Counted from the stretch's first letter, positions 27,303-35,654 are shown. The stretch is 64,000 bases of DNA from Sphingomonadales bacterium UBA7471 (GCA_002479765.1 DLOZ01000007.1:40951-104950), one strand, 5' to 3'. Numbers and translations: made by a program. The notes: generated by a model not told the origin, from the sequence alone.

Positions 27303-28922
27303 TTAGCCGAATATCCGCTTCAATATGCCTCTGTCGGCCAGCACTTCAGCTGCGCAGTTGTGACCCGGAGCGCCAGTCACGCCGCCGCCGGGGTGGCTAC
27401 CCGCACCACACATATACAGGCCTTTTAAAGGTCCGCGATACGCGCCATGGCCCAATATCGGGCGCGCTGACCACAATTGGTCGAGGCTCATATTGCCGTG
27501 CATGATGTCACCGCCCACAAGCCCGAATTTGCGCTCGAGGCCTTTGGGGCTCAGTATCTGTCGGCCAAGGACGGATGCGCGGAAACCCGGTGCATAGGCC
27601 TCTACGGTGTCGATGATGACATCGGCTGCCTTGCCCTCTTCGGCATCCCAATCGCGTTTGGAACCATCGGCATTATCCGGAAGTTCCGGCGCAAATTGCT
27701 GGCAGAACAGGCTTGCGACATGTTGCCCCGCAGGCGCGAGGCTGTCGTCGATAACTGACGGGATGAGCATTTCGACAATCGGTTTTTGCGACCAGCCATC
27801 GCGCTTTGCATCGAGAAACGCGCGGTCCATATAATCAAGCGTTGGCGCAATGATGATACCCGATTGGTGGTGTTCGCCGGGTTCGGGCAAGCACGTAAAC
27901 TTGGGTAGCTCGGAAAGCGCGACATTCATACGGAACGTCCCGCTGCCTGCCTTGAACCCTTTTACGCGGCGTTTGAACTCGGGTTTTAAATCGGCGTCGT
28001 CGAACATGCGTTCGTACAACAGCTTGGGCCCAACGTTCGAGATTACGCGATCGGCGACGATTTCCTCGCCGCTTTCCAACCGAACACCAGCTACTTTTTC
28101 GCCATCGACCAGCACGCGGGACACCGGCGCTTCAAGGCTGATTTCCACGCCAAGGGCAACACACACCTTCGCCATGATTTGCGTAATCGCGCCCATGCCG
28201 CCAATGCTATGTCCCCATGCGCCCTTGTTGCCGTTCACTTCGCCAAAGACGTGGTGGAGCAAAACATAGGCGCTTCCCGGCGTATCCGGGCTGGCATAGT
28301 TGCCGACGACCGCGTCGAAACCGAACGCCGCCTTGACCGCTTCGCTTTCGAACCAGCTGTCGAGGAAGCTGCGCGCCGATTTTGTGAACAGTTCCAGCAC
28401 GTCACGTTGCTGCGACAGGTTGAGCTTCATCAGCCCGCGTCCCTGTACGGCAGCATCGATGAGTGTTTTCAGCCCGTCACCGACATTGGGCGGCGATTTC
28501 AGCGCAAGATCGCGCAGGACGTCGGCAACACCTTCTAACATATCATAATATTCGGGAAGCACTGCGGCGTCATGTTTTGAAAAGCGCGCAAATTCGGCCT
28601 GTGTACGCTCAAGCCCGCCACCCAGTTTCAAATAGCCGCCATCTTCTTGCGGCAGGAAATTCGATATCGGGCGTTCAATGACGCGGTAGCCATGGTCGGC
28701 CAGTTTCATGTCCGAAATGACCTTGGGCTGAAGCAGACTGACGGTGTAGCTGGCGACCGAGTTGCGGAAACCGGGGTGGAATTCTTCGGTCACGGCTGCA
28801 CCGCCCACAACATCGCGGCGTTCGACGATACGAACCTTTAAACCGGCGCGCGCCAGATAAAAGGCGCAGACAAGGCCATTATGGCCAGCGCCAATGATGA
28901 GCGCGTCATATTTTTGTGTCAT
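27303..28922 (-). CDS. FAD-dependent phytoene-desaturase-like oxidoreductase (PYROXD2-like)
   Basis: The 539-residue flavoprotein starts with a Rossmann FAD site, YDALIIGAGHNGLVCAFYLARAGLKVRIVERRDVVGGAAVTEEFHPGF. It continues with GGMGAITQIMAKVCVALGVEISLEAPVSRVLVDGEKVAGV and ends LYMCGAGSHPGGGVTGAPGHNCAAEVL, the FAD-binding tail of carotenoid-desaturase-like and PYROXD2-like enzymes. The reaction is unknown; carotenoid synthesis genes are not nearby, so a catabolic role alongside the Rieske oxygenase is more likely. It starts within the stop of that oxygenase gene (four-base overlap), forming a two-gene operon divergent from a TetR regulator. Confidence 0.87.
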   Translation of the reverse strand: MTQKYDALIIGAGHNGLVCAFYLARAGLKVRIVERRDVVGGAAVTEEFHPGFRNSVASYTVSLLQPKVISDMKLADHGYRVIERPISNFLPQEDGGYLKLGGGLERTQAEFARFSKHDAAVLPEYYDMLEGVADVLRDLALKSPPNVGDGLKTLIDAAVQGRGLMKLNLSQQRDVLELFTKSARSFLDSWFESEAVKAAFGFDAVVGNYASPDTPGSAYVLLHHVFGEVNGNKGAWGHSIGGMGAITQIMAKVCVALGVEISLEAPVSRVLVDGEKVAGVRLESGEEIVADRVISNVGPKLLYERMFDDADLKPEFKRRVKGFKAGSGTFRMNVALSELPKFTCLPEPGEHHQSGIIIAPTLDYMDRAFLDAKRDGWSQKPIVEMLIPSVIDDSLAPAGQHVASLFCQQFAPELPDNADGSKRDWDAEEGKAADVIIDTVEAYAPGFRASVLGRQILSPKGLERKFGLVGGDIMHGNMSLDQLWSARPILGHGAYRGPLKGLYMCGAGSHPGGGVTGAPGHNCAAEVLADRGILKRIFG

Positions 28923-30079
28923 TTTTTACTCCAGCCCTGCGCAGGGCGATGTTCAAGACGCGCCTCGGGAATTATATTGCGAATTTGGCGGCAGAAGCTT
29001 TTGAGGCAAACTTCGCTGTCGGACAGCGGGCCCATGGAAAAGCTTTGGCTGGCCATACCTTGCTGCACGCGCGTGATGAGGGCGGTATCCTCCGCATTTA
29101 CTTGGCGGTTAATCCGCCAATTGAGATAGCGTGCAGCGCGCATTTCGCGGCGATCATCAGGCAAGACATAGCTAATCTCGCGGATGATGCAGCTGGTGGG
29201 GCCAGTTGGCAGCCATTGCATGAAATCGACTTGGTCGGGATAAATGTCGAAGGCGACTGATGGCCACAGTTTGAAGTACAACCAGCGTTTCTGGTTGGCG
29301 GCCGGCAGGTGTGGCACTGGCGGCAACAGATTCTGATAGCCGCGCTCTGACCAGTTGGCCGATGGCCGGTCAACAAGGTCGCCCCACATGCGGTCGACAT
29401 GTGGCTCTGCTTCAATGCCGTAGCTTTTGCCGAACAGCCGGGTGAGGCCGGGATGCGCCACCGGAATGTGAAGCCCATCGGAATAATTGTCGCCGACATT
29501 TTTCCAGTTCACAGCCCGCGGTCGCATCGTCACACGGCCAAGCGCCGTGAGTTCTTCAAAACGATAAGGACGGACTTGGTCTTCATAAGGCGCCATCATG
29601 TCGGCCACCGACGGGCCGCCGCTTTCCAGGCGGACAAAAACAAAACCACGCCAGATTTCCATGTCGACAGCGACAAGACCCGCTTTGTCCTTGTCCAAAG
29701 TGGGGTAGGATGCGCTGTCCGGAACACCCGTCAGTCGGCCATCAAGATCATAGGTCCAGGCATGATAAGGGCACACAAGTTTCTTGGCGCATCCGCCCGA
29801 TCCATCGACCAAGCGGCTGCCCCGGTGGCGGCAGACATTGGTAAAGGCGCGCAACACATGATCCGCACCGCGCACCACAATGACGCTTTCGCCAATATAA
29901 TCGAGGCTATGCCAGTCGCCAATGTTTGGGACATCGCTGACATGGCAGACGACTTGCCATGAGGGACGGAAAATGCGCTCTACCTCAAGCGCGGCAAATT
30001 CAGGATCGTCATAGGTCCATGCTGGCAGGCTCCAGCCGTCCAGAATATCACGCTCTATGTGCAGGTCTGATTCGGACAT
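28919..30079 (-). CDS. Rieske non-haem iron oxygenase, alpha subunit
   Basis: The 386-residue protein has the Rieske 2Fe-2S motif C83-R-H85 ... C103-P-Y-H106 (VCRHRGSRL, LVCPYHAWTYD) and the mononuclear iron region NVGDNYSDGLHIPVAHPGL with H204 and H209, as in ring-hydroxylating dioxygenases and demethylating monooxygenases. It inserts oxygen into an aromatic, amine or terpenoid substrate using electrons from a separate reductase, none of which is adjacent. The start MSESDLHIERDIL is preceded by AGGAGG; an upstream extension would run through the operator and the divergent promoter. It is the first gene of a two-gene operon with the FAD enzyme. Confidence 0.92.
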   Translation of the reverse strand: MSESDLHIERDILDGWSLPAWTYDDPEFAALEVERIFRPSWQVVCHVSDVPNIGDWHSLDYIGESVIVVRGADHVLRAFTNVCRHRGSRLVDGSGGCAKKLVCPYHAWTYDLDGRLTGVPDSASYPTLDKDKAGLVAVDMEIWRGFVFVRLESGGPSVADMMAPYEDQVRPYRFEELTALGRVTMRPRAVNWKNVGDNYSDGLHIPVAHPGLTRLFGKSYGIEAEPHVDRMWGDLVDRPSANWSERGYQNLLPPVPHLPAANQKRWLYFKLWPSVAFDIYPDQVDFMQWLPTGPTSCIIREISYVLPDDRREMRAARYLNWRINRQVNAEDTALITRVQQGMASQSFSMGPLSDSEVCLKSFCRQIRNIIPEARLEHRPAQGWSKK

Positions 30080-30092
30080 CTTGCCCTCCTTA

Positions 30093-30108
30093 TTATACGA
30101 GTGTATAA
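30093..30108. promoter_or_regulatory. Probable operator of the divergent TetR-type regulator
   Basis: TTATAC-GAGT-GTATAA is a perfect 6-bp inverted repeat in the 36-base gap between the oxygenase and regulator start codons. It also resembles a -10 element on each strand. Such placement is classical for an autoregulating TetR repressor controlling a divergent catabolic operon. Confidence 0.6.
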
Positions 30109-30115
30109 CAACTAC

Positions 30116-30712
30116 ATGAGCGCGCGACAAGCCTTCACCCGCGAAAGCGCCGATACCCGCCGAGACGCCTTAATCGCGGCCTGTGCGCGCTGTCTGGGGA
30201 CGCATGGAGCGCAGGGCGTATCGGTACGTACGATTTGCTTGGAAGCTGGCGTGTCGCCGGGTTTGCTGCGGCATTATTTCGATGGAATTGATGCGCTCAT
30301 CGCGGAAACATATCGGACGACGGGGACACGCGTTTCGGCAGCGATGCACGCGGCCGTTGTTATGGTTCCCGAATCAGACCCGCGTGGTCGATTGCTGGGG
30401 TTTATCACCGCCAGTTTTCGTGAACCCATTGCCGACCCTGCTTTGCTCGCCACATGGCTCGCCTTTTGGAGCCTGTCGCGAACGACGCCCATAATCGGAC
30501 AAATTCATGATGAGCTTTACGCCGAAAACCGGCAAGATATTGAACGGCTGATATCCGCCTGTCCCAACGCGCCGAAGGATACACGGCTGGCCGCGGTGGC
30601 GCTGACGGCGCTGGTCGATGGCTTGTGGTTGGAACTGAGTTTGGGCAACGCGCCGTTCAGTGTCGCTGAAGCCGAGGCACTGGCCGAAAAGTGGGTGGAT
30701 AGTTTCATTTGA
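30116..30712 (+). CDS. TetR-family transcriptional regulator (BetI-like)
   Basis: The 198-residue protein has an N-terminal helix-turn-helix: RRDALIAACARCLGTHGAQGVSVRTICLEAGVSPGLLRHYFDGIDALIAETYR (about 18-70), matching the TetR/BetI DNA-binding domain. The C-terminal ligand domain includes FREPIADPALLATWLAFWSLSRTTPIIGQIHDELYAENR, as in BetI-type C-termini. The ATG was chosen over a GTG five codons upstream because the GTG lies inside the palindrome. It very probably represses the divergent Rieske/FAD-enzyme operon through that palindrome, and the oxygenase substrate or product would be the inducer. Confidence 0.88.
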   Translation: MSARQAFTRESADTRRDALIAACARCLGTHGAQGVSVRTICLEAGVSPGLLRHYFDGIDALIAETYRTTGTRVSAAMHAAVVMVPESDPRGRLLGFITASFREPIADPALLATWLAFWSLSRTTPIIGQIHDELYAENRQDIERLISACPNAPKDTRLAAVALTALVDGLWLELSLGNAPFSVAEAEALAEKWVDSFI

Positions 30713-30922
30713 AACAGTAAGATTGCGCGACGGCGGGTGTCCGCTATTTGAACAACATCATGTCCAATCTCGCCTTTTCCGAAACATGGTCGCTGCACAC
30801 GCAACTGTGACCGCTTCATATATCATCAACGGGCATGAATCGGTTTCATGTCACACCGTTGCAACAGCAACTGACTAGCGCGATACACGAAATATTGAAT
30901 CGGATCATCGGGGGAGTACGGG

Positions 30923-32548
30923 ATGTCATTTTTTATCAATCGCCGCAATTTATTGGCAACGGCCGGCTTTGGCATTGGCGGCTTGTTGCTGCCGGGCGGA
31001 GCCGCCATGGCGCAAACGCTGCTTGGTCTTACCGGTTTTACGCACAATGTTGCCAGTGGTGAGCCTGGCCCCGATTCCGTGCTGTTGTGGACACGTTATG
31101 TAAACCCGACCGGCGGTCCATCCAAAGTCCGCGTCGAAATTTCCGAAAGCCAGGATTTCTCTAAAATTGCGGGCGGCGGCCAAATGGTGACAGGTCCATG
31201 GCGCGACCACACCGTGAAGATCACAGTCGACAATCTCGCGCCGGGCAAATGGCACTGGTTTCGCTTCATTGCCCCCGACGGCAGCATATCCCCCGTTGGC
31301 CGCACGAAGACATTACCCGTTGGCAAAACGGCCAATTTCAACATCGCAGTTTTTTCATGCTCGAACTTGGGCTTTGGCGAATTCAACGCATATGGCCATG
31401 CCGCGGCGCGCAAGGACATCGACCTTGTGCTGCATATGGGTGACTATATCTATGAATATGGACGCGGTGGTTATGATGGCGGCGCGAAATTTGCGGCGCG
31501 CCTTTTCCCCGCTGATGAAATCCTGACGCTGGCGGATTATCGCTTGCGCTATTCCAGCTATCGGGCTGATCCGCAATTGCAGGCACTGCACGCCAATTTC
31601 CCGATGATCGTGAATACCGATGATCATGAAACGGCAAATGACAGCTGGGAAGGCGGCGCGCAGAACCACAGCGTAGACGAAGGTGACTGGAACGCGCGGC
31701 GCAACGCAGCGATGCAGGTGTGGCGCGAATGGCTTCCCGTCGGCGAGCAGCCGTGGAAAGAATATCCCATCGGCGACCTTGCCACCTATTTCCGCACCGA
31801 CACACGTGCGGTTGCGCGCTCAAAACCCTATTTTCATGGCGACCTGATGCGCGCAGCAGACCCGGCAAAGGCGTTTGCCGAGTTTCGTGATGGCGCATGG
31901 CGAGATCCGTCGATGACCATGTTTGGTTCGGAGCAGGAAGCATGGCTGTCGCGCAGCATAGGTCGCAACAAAGCGACCTGGACTGTCCTGGGGTCGGGAA
32001 CCAACATGGGCTATAATTACACCCCGGAATCCGCCATTGACTGGTTCCCGAAAGATGCGCCCGAACGCACACGTAACTTTGTGCGTCAGGGCATCGCTGC
32101 GGCGAAGGCAGGCCTGCCCTACAATCTCGACAATTGGGGCGGATATCCAGCGGCGCGTTCACGCATATTGGCCGCTGCGCAGCGCGCCGATGCCAATCTT
32201 GTCGTGATCACGGGCGACAGCCACAACGCATGGGCTTTTGACCTGCCCGAAAGTGGCAAGCCCGCTGGTGTCGAATTTGGCGGCCACAGCGTGTCTTCAC
32301 CTGGCTTTGAAAGCGCTACGCAAGGGACGGACCCGTCTACTGTCGCGCGCGGACTGCTTGAAGGCAATAAGCAGGAATTGCGCTGGGTGGACACATCGAA
32401 CCGTGGTTACATGCATTTGGCGCTCACGCCGCAGGCTGCGACCAACGAATGGGTGTTCATGCAAACTGTGAAAGACATTTCGCTCGCCACGAAGCCGGGC
32501 CACAAAATGAAAGTCCGCCCAGGCCGCAAAGTCCTCGAACAGGTATAA
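30923..32548 (+). CDS. Alkaline phosphatase PhoD family, Tat-exported
   Basis: The 541-residue protein begins with a twin-arginine-type signal (INRRNLLATAGFGIGGLLLPGGAAMA-QT) and the PhoD N-terminal beta domain FTHNVASGEPGPDSVLLWTRYV. The metal centre follows: NIAVFSCSN, LVLHMGDYIYEYGRGGYDG, IVNTDDHETANDSWEGGAQNH, LGSGTNMGYNY and VVITGDSHNAWAFDL. Mature PhoD enzymes are Ca/Fe phosphodiesterases or monoesterases used to scavenge phosphate. No Pho box was recognised upstream. This is the second PhoD-like gene in the window, but unlike the lipoprotein at 12-13 kb it is Tat-exported and stands alone. Confidence 0.93.
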   Translation: MSFFINRRNLLATAGFGIGGLLLPGGAAMAQTLLGLTGFTHNVASGEPGPDSVLLWTRYVNPTGGPSKVRVEISESQDFSKIAGGGQMVTGPWRDHTVKITVDNLAPGKWHWFRFIAPDGSISPVGRTKTLPVGKTANFNIAVFSCSNLGFGEFNAYGHAAARKDIDLVLHMGDYIYEYGRGGYDGGAKFAARLFPADEILTLADYRLRYSSYRADPQLQALHANFPMIVNTDDHETANDSWEGGAQNHSVDEGDWNARRNAAMQVWREWLPVGEQPWKEYPIGDLATYFRTDTRAVARSKPYFHGDLMRAADPAKAFAEFRDGAWRDPSMTMFGSEQEAWLSRSIGRNKATWTVLGSGTNMGYNYTPESAIDWFPKDAPERTRNFVRQGIAAAKAGLPYNLDNWGGYPAARSRILAAAQRADANLVVITGDSHNAWAFDLPESGKPAGVEFGGHSVSSPGFESATQGTDPSTVARGLLEGNKQELRWVDTSNRGYMHLALTPQAATNEWVFMQTVKDISLATKPGHKMKVRPGRKVLEQV

Positions 32549-32555
32549 GGCGCCG

Positions 32556-32573
32556 TTTAACCGGTCGGTTAAA
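32556..32573. promoter_or_regulatory. 18-bp inverted repeat before the acyl-CoA dehydrogenase gene
   Basis: TTTAACCG-GT-CGGTTAAA is a perfect 8-bp inverted repeat around a GT centre, 63 bases upstream of the dehydrogenase ATG. The ACCG/CGGT half-sites resemble operators bound by TetR-family regulators of acyl-CoA metabolism. It lacks a U-run and so is not a terminator for the preceding gene. Confidence 0.5.
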
Positions 32574-32636
32574 TCGCCTTGATTTTGTCCATCGCCTCGC
32601 GCCATAGAGGATGTAACGGCGCGAGGAGAGAATGAC

Positions 32637-33755
32637 ATGCAGATGCCTGGCTTAGGATATAGCGAAGAGCAGATTGAGTTGCTGGATGTGGCGACGACCT
32701 TTTGTCGCGACAAATCACCAATCGATCGCGTCCGCAAGTTGATGGAAAGCGATCTCGGCTATGACGCGGACATCTGGGCTGAAATTGCGGCTTTGGGCTG
32801 GACGGCCATCGCTATTCCAGAAGCATATAATGGCGTCGGGCTGACCATGGCTGAAGTCGTGCCGGTGGTGGAACAAATGGGGCGGCATTTGATGGCGTCG
32901 CCGTTGGTTGCATCAACGTTGGCGGCGCAAGCGCTCATCGCTGGCGGCACAGAAGCGCAGCGCTCGGAATGGCTGCCAAAGCTTGCCGAAGGGGCCATTG
33001 GTTCGCTCGCGCTGTCCGAAGCGCATGGCGACTGGGACCTGCTGAACATCACCGCGACGGCCAAGGTTGATGGCGACAACATCCTGTTGTCCGGCGAAAA
33101 GCTGTTTGTGCTGTGGGCGCAAAGCGCGGATGTCATTATCGCCTCGGTCATGCTGGATGGAAAACCAGCGCTTGTTGCTCTGACCGCTCATGATGTTGCT
33201 GGCCGCCTGCGCCGCGAATCCATCATTGACGAAACCAAGCGCAGCTTTGCGGTGTCACTCGATGGTCTGTCGGTGCCCCGCACCGCATTGCTGGACGTCA
33301 CGCGCGCCACGTCCACATTGGCGCATGTCGAACAGGCGGCCAATCTGTTGCAGAGCGCCGAAATGTGCGGCGGCGCACAGAGCGTGATCGATTACACCGT
33401 CAGCTATCTGCAAACGCGCAAACAATTCGGCAAAATCATCGGTGAGTATCAGGCGCTCAAACATCCGACCGTTGACGCTTATGTCGACTATGAAAAAGCG
33501 CGGTCGCATTTGTACAGCGCCGCGAACAGTTTCAGCGATCAGGGGATGGGCGAAATCGCCGTGCGGATGGCGAAAGCCGCCGCAGATGGGACCTACAGCT
33601 TTGCCGCAGACCGCGCGATCCAGTTCCATGGTGGCTTTGGCTTTACCCATGATTGCGACGCCGGGTTACACCGCCGTGCCGCCATATTCCACGCTTCTCA
33701 ATTCGGCGATGCTGCATGGCAACGCGCGAAGCTTGCGCCGTTGTTGCTCGGTTAA
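32637..33755 (+). CDS. Acyl-CoA dehydrogenase family protein
   Basis: The 372-residue flavoprotein follows the acyl-CoA dehydrogenase plan: an N-terminal helical domain (EEQIELLDVATTFCRD ... YDADIWAEIAALGWTAIAIPEAYNGVGLTMAEVVPVVEQMGRHL), a beta domain (GSLALSEAHGDWDLLNITATAKVDGDNILLSGEKLFVLWAQSADVIIASV), and a C-terminal helical domain (CGGAQSVIDYTVSYLQTRKQFGKIIGEYQALKHPTVDAYVDYEKARSHLY ... AIQFHGGFGFTHDCDAGLHRRA). It oxidises an acyl-CoA at alpha-beta, or may be a partner subunit of a heteromeric enzyme. The usual catalytic Glu region is not clear, so the substrate is unknown. A GAGGAGAG site precedes the ATG. Confidence 0.87.
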   Translation: MQMPGLGYSEEQIELLDVATTFCRDKSPIDRVRKLMESDLGYDADIWAEIAALGWTAIAIPEAYNGVGLTMAEVVPVVEQMGRHLMASPLVASTLAAQALIAGGTEAQRSEWLPKLAEGAIGSLALSEAHGDWDLLNITATAKVDGDNILLSGEKLFVLWAQSADVIIASVMLDGKPALVALTAHDVAGRLRRESIIDETKRSFAVSLDGLSVPRTALLDVTRATSTLAHVEQAANLLQSAEMCGGAQSVIDYTVSYLQTRKQFGKIIGEYQALKHPTVDAYVDYEKARSHLYSAANSFSDQGMGEIAVRMAKAAADGTYSFAADRAIQFHGGFGFTHDCDAGLHRRAAIFHASQFGDAAWQRAKLAPLLLG

Positions 33756-34114
33756 TCATGATGTCCAATGATCGGGGCGAGTGCACGATATGTTGCCGTC
33801 GATCTCGATGAAGGCCCGATCATCGCGTGCCTATGATATTTGCTAACTATTGTAACCAAATGAGGTTACGGTTGAGCATAAGCATCTGCAATATAATCGC
33901 AAAACGATGAATAGTGGCAAAATGGTGATATTTGCTTTCGTAACGGTTTCGATATGCCGTGCAATTTTATTTGCGAACCTCAAGGGCACATAATTCAAGC
34001 GACAAGCGTGCGCCGCATCGATGCTTAGTTGATAAGATTCGGCATTTTTCATCACCTTGGTGGATGTCTAGAAAAGCTCCACGAGGTTTATTTTGTTTGT
34101 GTCCGGTAAGAAAA
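33756..34114. other. Intergenic region without a recognised gene
   Basis: No credible coding frame was found; an in-frame extension of the next gene exists but has no start signal or family-like sequence. It holds one inverted repeat GTAACC-AAATGA-GGTTAC (33852-33869) and is more AT-rich than the preceding gene. This is probably the promoter region of the signalling cluster that follows. Confidence 0.5.
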
Positions 34115-34636
34115 ATGGCCGAATTGCAAGATGATTTAAACATCAACGACCCGGTCCGCACTTTCCAGGTTCCCATCCAGTTCACGCGAACGCAGCTGGA
34201 AAATATGCTGCTCGCCGTTCAGGCGGATGCGCATGATTCAACTATATTTGACGACGCTTCCCATACAGACGATGTTGCAACGACGCTGGCAGTGAAGAAA
34301 GCGGCCGATCTGATCGAAATTGCCAAACGCCGCTCGCGGTTTGCTGCAGCTGCAAACCTGTTTGCTGACCCTGCTTGGTTCATCCTTTTGGACCTGTTTG
34401 TTCGGCAACATTCCGGTCTGGACACCGGCGTTTCCAGCGCTTGCCGCGCGTCATTTTCGCCTGTCACAACAGCGCTGCGTCACATTGCGATTATGACCGA
34501 ACGAAATATCATCGTCCGTCGCTGCGACCCGCGCGACCAGCGCCGTGTATATCTGGAACTGACTGAGGAAACGAAACAGGAAATTCAGCGTATTTTGCTG
34601 ACTGACAACTATAACGACCTCGTGATCGCGTCTTAA
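34115..34636 (+). CDS. MarR-like winged-helix protein, paralogue of the cluster's response regulator output domain
   Basis: The 173-residue protein has an N-terminal part of unknown type and a C-terminal winged-helix domain: LFADPAWFILLDLFVRQHSGLDTGVSSACRASFSPVTTALRHIAIMTERNIIVRRCDPRDQRRVYLELTEETKQEIQRIL. The helix-turn-helix and the DPRDQRR wing match MarR-type regulators. The same layout (WEILLDL ... VPLTTALRHVNNLVEAGLVKRWTDPTDKRRTLLEL) is found in the receiver-containing protein at 37236-38105. It lacks a receiver domain, so it may be constitutive, ligand-controlled, or compete for DNA. The start MAELQDDL was chosen because homology and charge pattern begin there; the spacing of a purine-rich site is only fair. 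Confidence 0.75.
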   Translation: MAELQDDLNINDPVRTFQVPIQFTRTQLENMLLAVQADAHDSTIFDDASHTDDVATTLAVKKAADLIEIAKRRSRFAAAANLFADPAWFILLDLFVRQHSGLDTGVSSACRASFSPVTTALRHIAIMTERNIIVRRCDPRDQRRVYLELTEETKQEIQRILLTDNYNDLVIAS

Positions 34637-34857
34637 GCGCAGTTTTCGGTTTCGCCACGGGCGAGGCTCGCCCCGATGATGTTAAATGGTATTTCGGCGC
34701 AGTTGCATTGCATGGGGCGCTGCTTGCTTGGTGATAGCAGCACGTTCAGAGCGCATTCGCATTCGGCAGGAATCGACATTTATTTGCCAAATCGGCCGCC
34801 ACAGCCTATTATGCGGTTCGAAATTCATAATTTTTTATACATTCTGCGGTTAATTCG

Positions 34858-35094
34858 ATGAAATCACTTAATGAGCTGGACAGCAAGACGCTGCATGAAA
34901 TCATGCAGCCGTTAAACATCATAAGGTTGTCTTGTGGTAATATTCGCGCAAGGATTTCAAATCGTCCCGGCGAGGAAACTGATTACCTCATTGAGAAAAT
35001 GGTGCGTATTGAAGAGCAAGTCGTGCGCGCTACGAAGCTTTTGCAGGATTTAAAGAGGCGCGATGAAAATGACGGTATGCCTCGCGAAAGTTAA
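34858..35094 (+). CDS. Stand-alone histidine-kinase DHp (HisKA-like) protein, possible phosphotransfer protein
   Basis: This 78-residue protein is essentially one DHp helical hairpin: LDSKTLHEIMQPLNIIRLSCGNIRARI, then YLIEKMVRIEEQVVRATKLLQDLKRR. HExxQPLNxIRL is the H-box of PAS-type sphingomonad hybrid kinases, with the phosphoacceptor His at position 13. No sensor domain and no ATP-binding domain exist in frame before or after it, and the next gene starts 21 bases later. A DHp dimer alone can in principle act like Spo0B and pass phosphate between receivers. Alternatively it is a decayed kinase fragment. Conserved spacing in the cluster and an intact short frame favour function. Confidence 0.65.
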   Translation: MKSLNELDSKTLHEIMQPLNIIRLSCGNIRARISNRPGEETDYLIEKMVRIEEQVVRATKLLQDLKRRDENDGMPRES

Positions 35095-35114
35095 GGGGAA
35101 ATCATTATGTTAGC

Positions 35115-35651
35115 ATGATTCATCGGGCTGTGCGGCAGATGGTTTTTGATGAGTTGGGTGAAGACGCCTGGCTCGCTCTCGAACATAAGCTGGGTATCGG
35201 GCCAAATGAGCTGCTCACGGGTATGGTGTATGACGACGCCCTGACCATCGCCATCATTTCGGAGGCGTCTGCGCGGTTGAACTTATCCGTTGATGTCTGT
35301 CTTTTCGAATTTGGGCGTTACTGGATAAAATATGCCGAGCGCGGTTCGCTCGCGTCGATTATGAATTTCACAGGCCAAGATTTGGCCAGTTTCATTGAAA
35401 ATCTGGACAGGTTACATCTTGCGGTGGGCGCAGCCATGCCCGGCGCGGTCTTGCCCTCATTCACCACAGTATCGAAGACACCCGGGCGGCTGATGGTGGA
35501 ATATCGTTCGGATCGCACAGGTTTGGAGCCATTTGTTCTGGGGCTGTTCGATGGTTTAATTACACGCTTTGGTGCGACCGGCGACGTGAAAATCGCCGAC
35601 CGTAAGGCAAATGTGATTGTCTTTGAACTTCAATATCAAGACGGAAGTTAG
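35115..35651 (+). CDS. H-NOX (haem nitric oxide/oxygen-binding) sensor protein
   Basis: The 178-residue protein matches H-NOX domains. The start is ...QMVFDELGEDAWLALEHKLGI; LFEFGRYWIKYA precedes the proximal-haem helix ENLDRLHLAVGAAMPGAVLPSF with the haem-ligating H101 and conserved Pro114; and VEYRSDRTGLEPFVLGLFDGL holds the YxSxR motif (Y130, S132, R134) that binds the haem propionates. Stand-alone H-NOX proteins sense NO at very low levels and regulate a neighbouring kinase or cyclase. No tyrosine is seen where O2-binding members have their distal-pocket Tyr, which suggests an NO-selective sensor. It is followed after three bases by the cluster's hybrid kinase and is surely cotranscribed. 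Confidence 0.9.
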   Translation: MIHRAVRQMVFDELGEDAWLALEHKLGIGPNELLTGMVYDDALTIAIISEASARLNLSVDVCLFEFGRYWIKYAERGSLASIMNFTGQDLASFIENLDRLHLAVGAAMPGAVLPSFTTVSKTPGRLMVEYRSDRTGLEPFVLGLFDGLITRFGATGDVKIADRKANVIVFELQYQDGS

Positions 35652-35654
35652 CGC

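Noticed and set aside
27303..28922. Carotenoid desaturase (crtI)
   Set aside because: The fold is similar, but the sequence resembles PYROXD2-type proteins and no carotenoid genes are nearby.
34659..34673. Terminator after the first winged-helix gene
   Set aside because: GGGCGAG-G-CTCGCCC would leave a one-base loop and no U-run follows.
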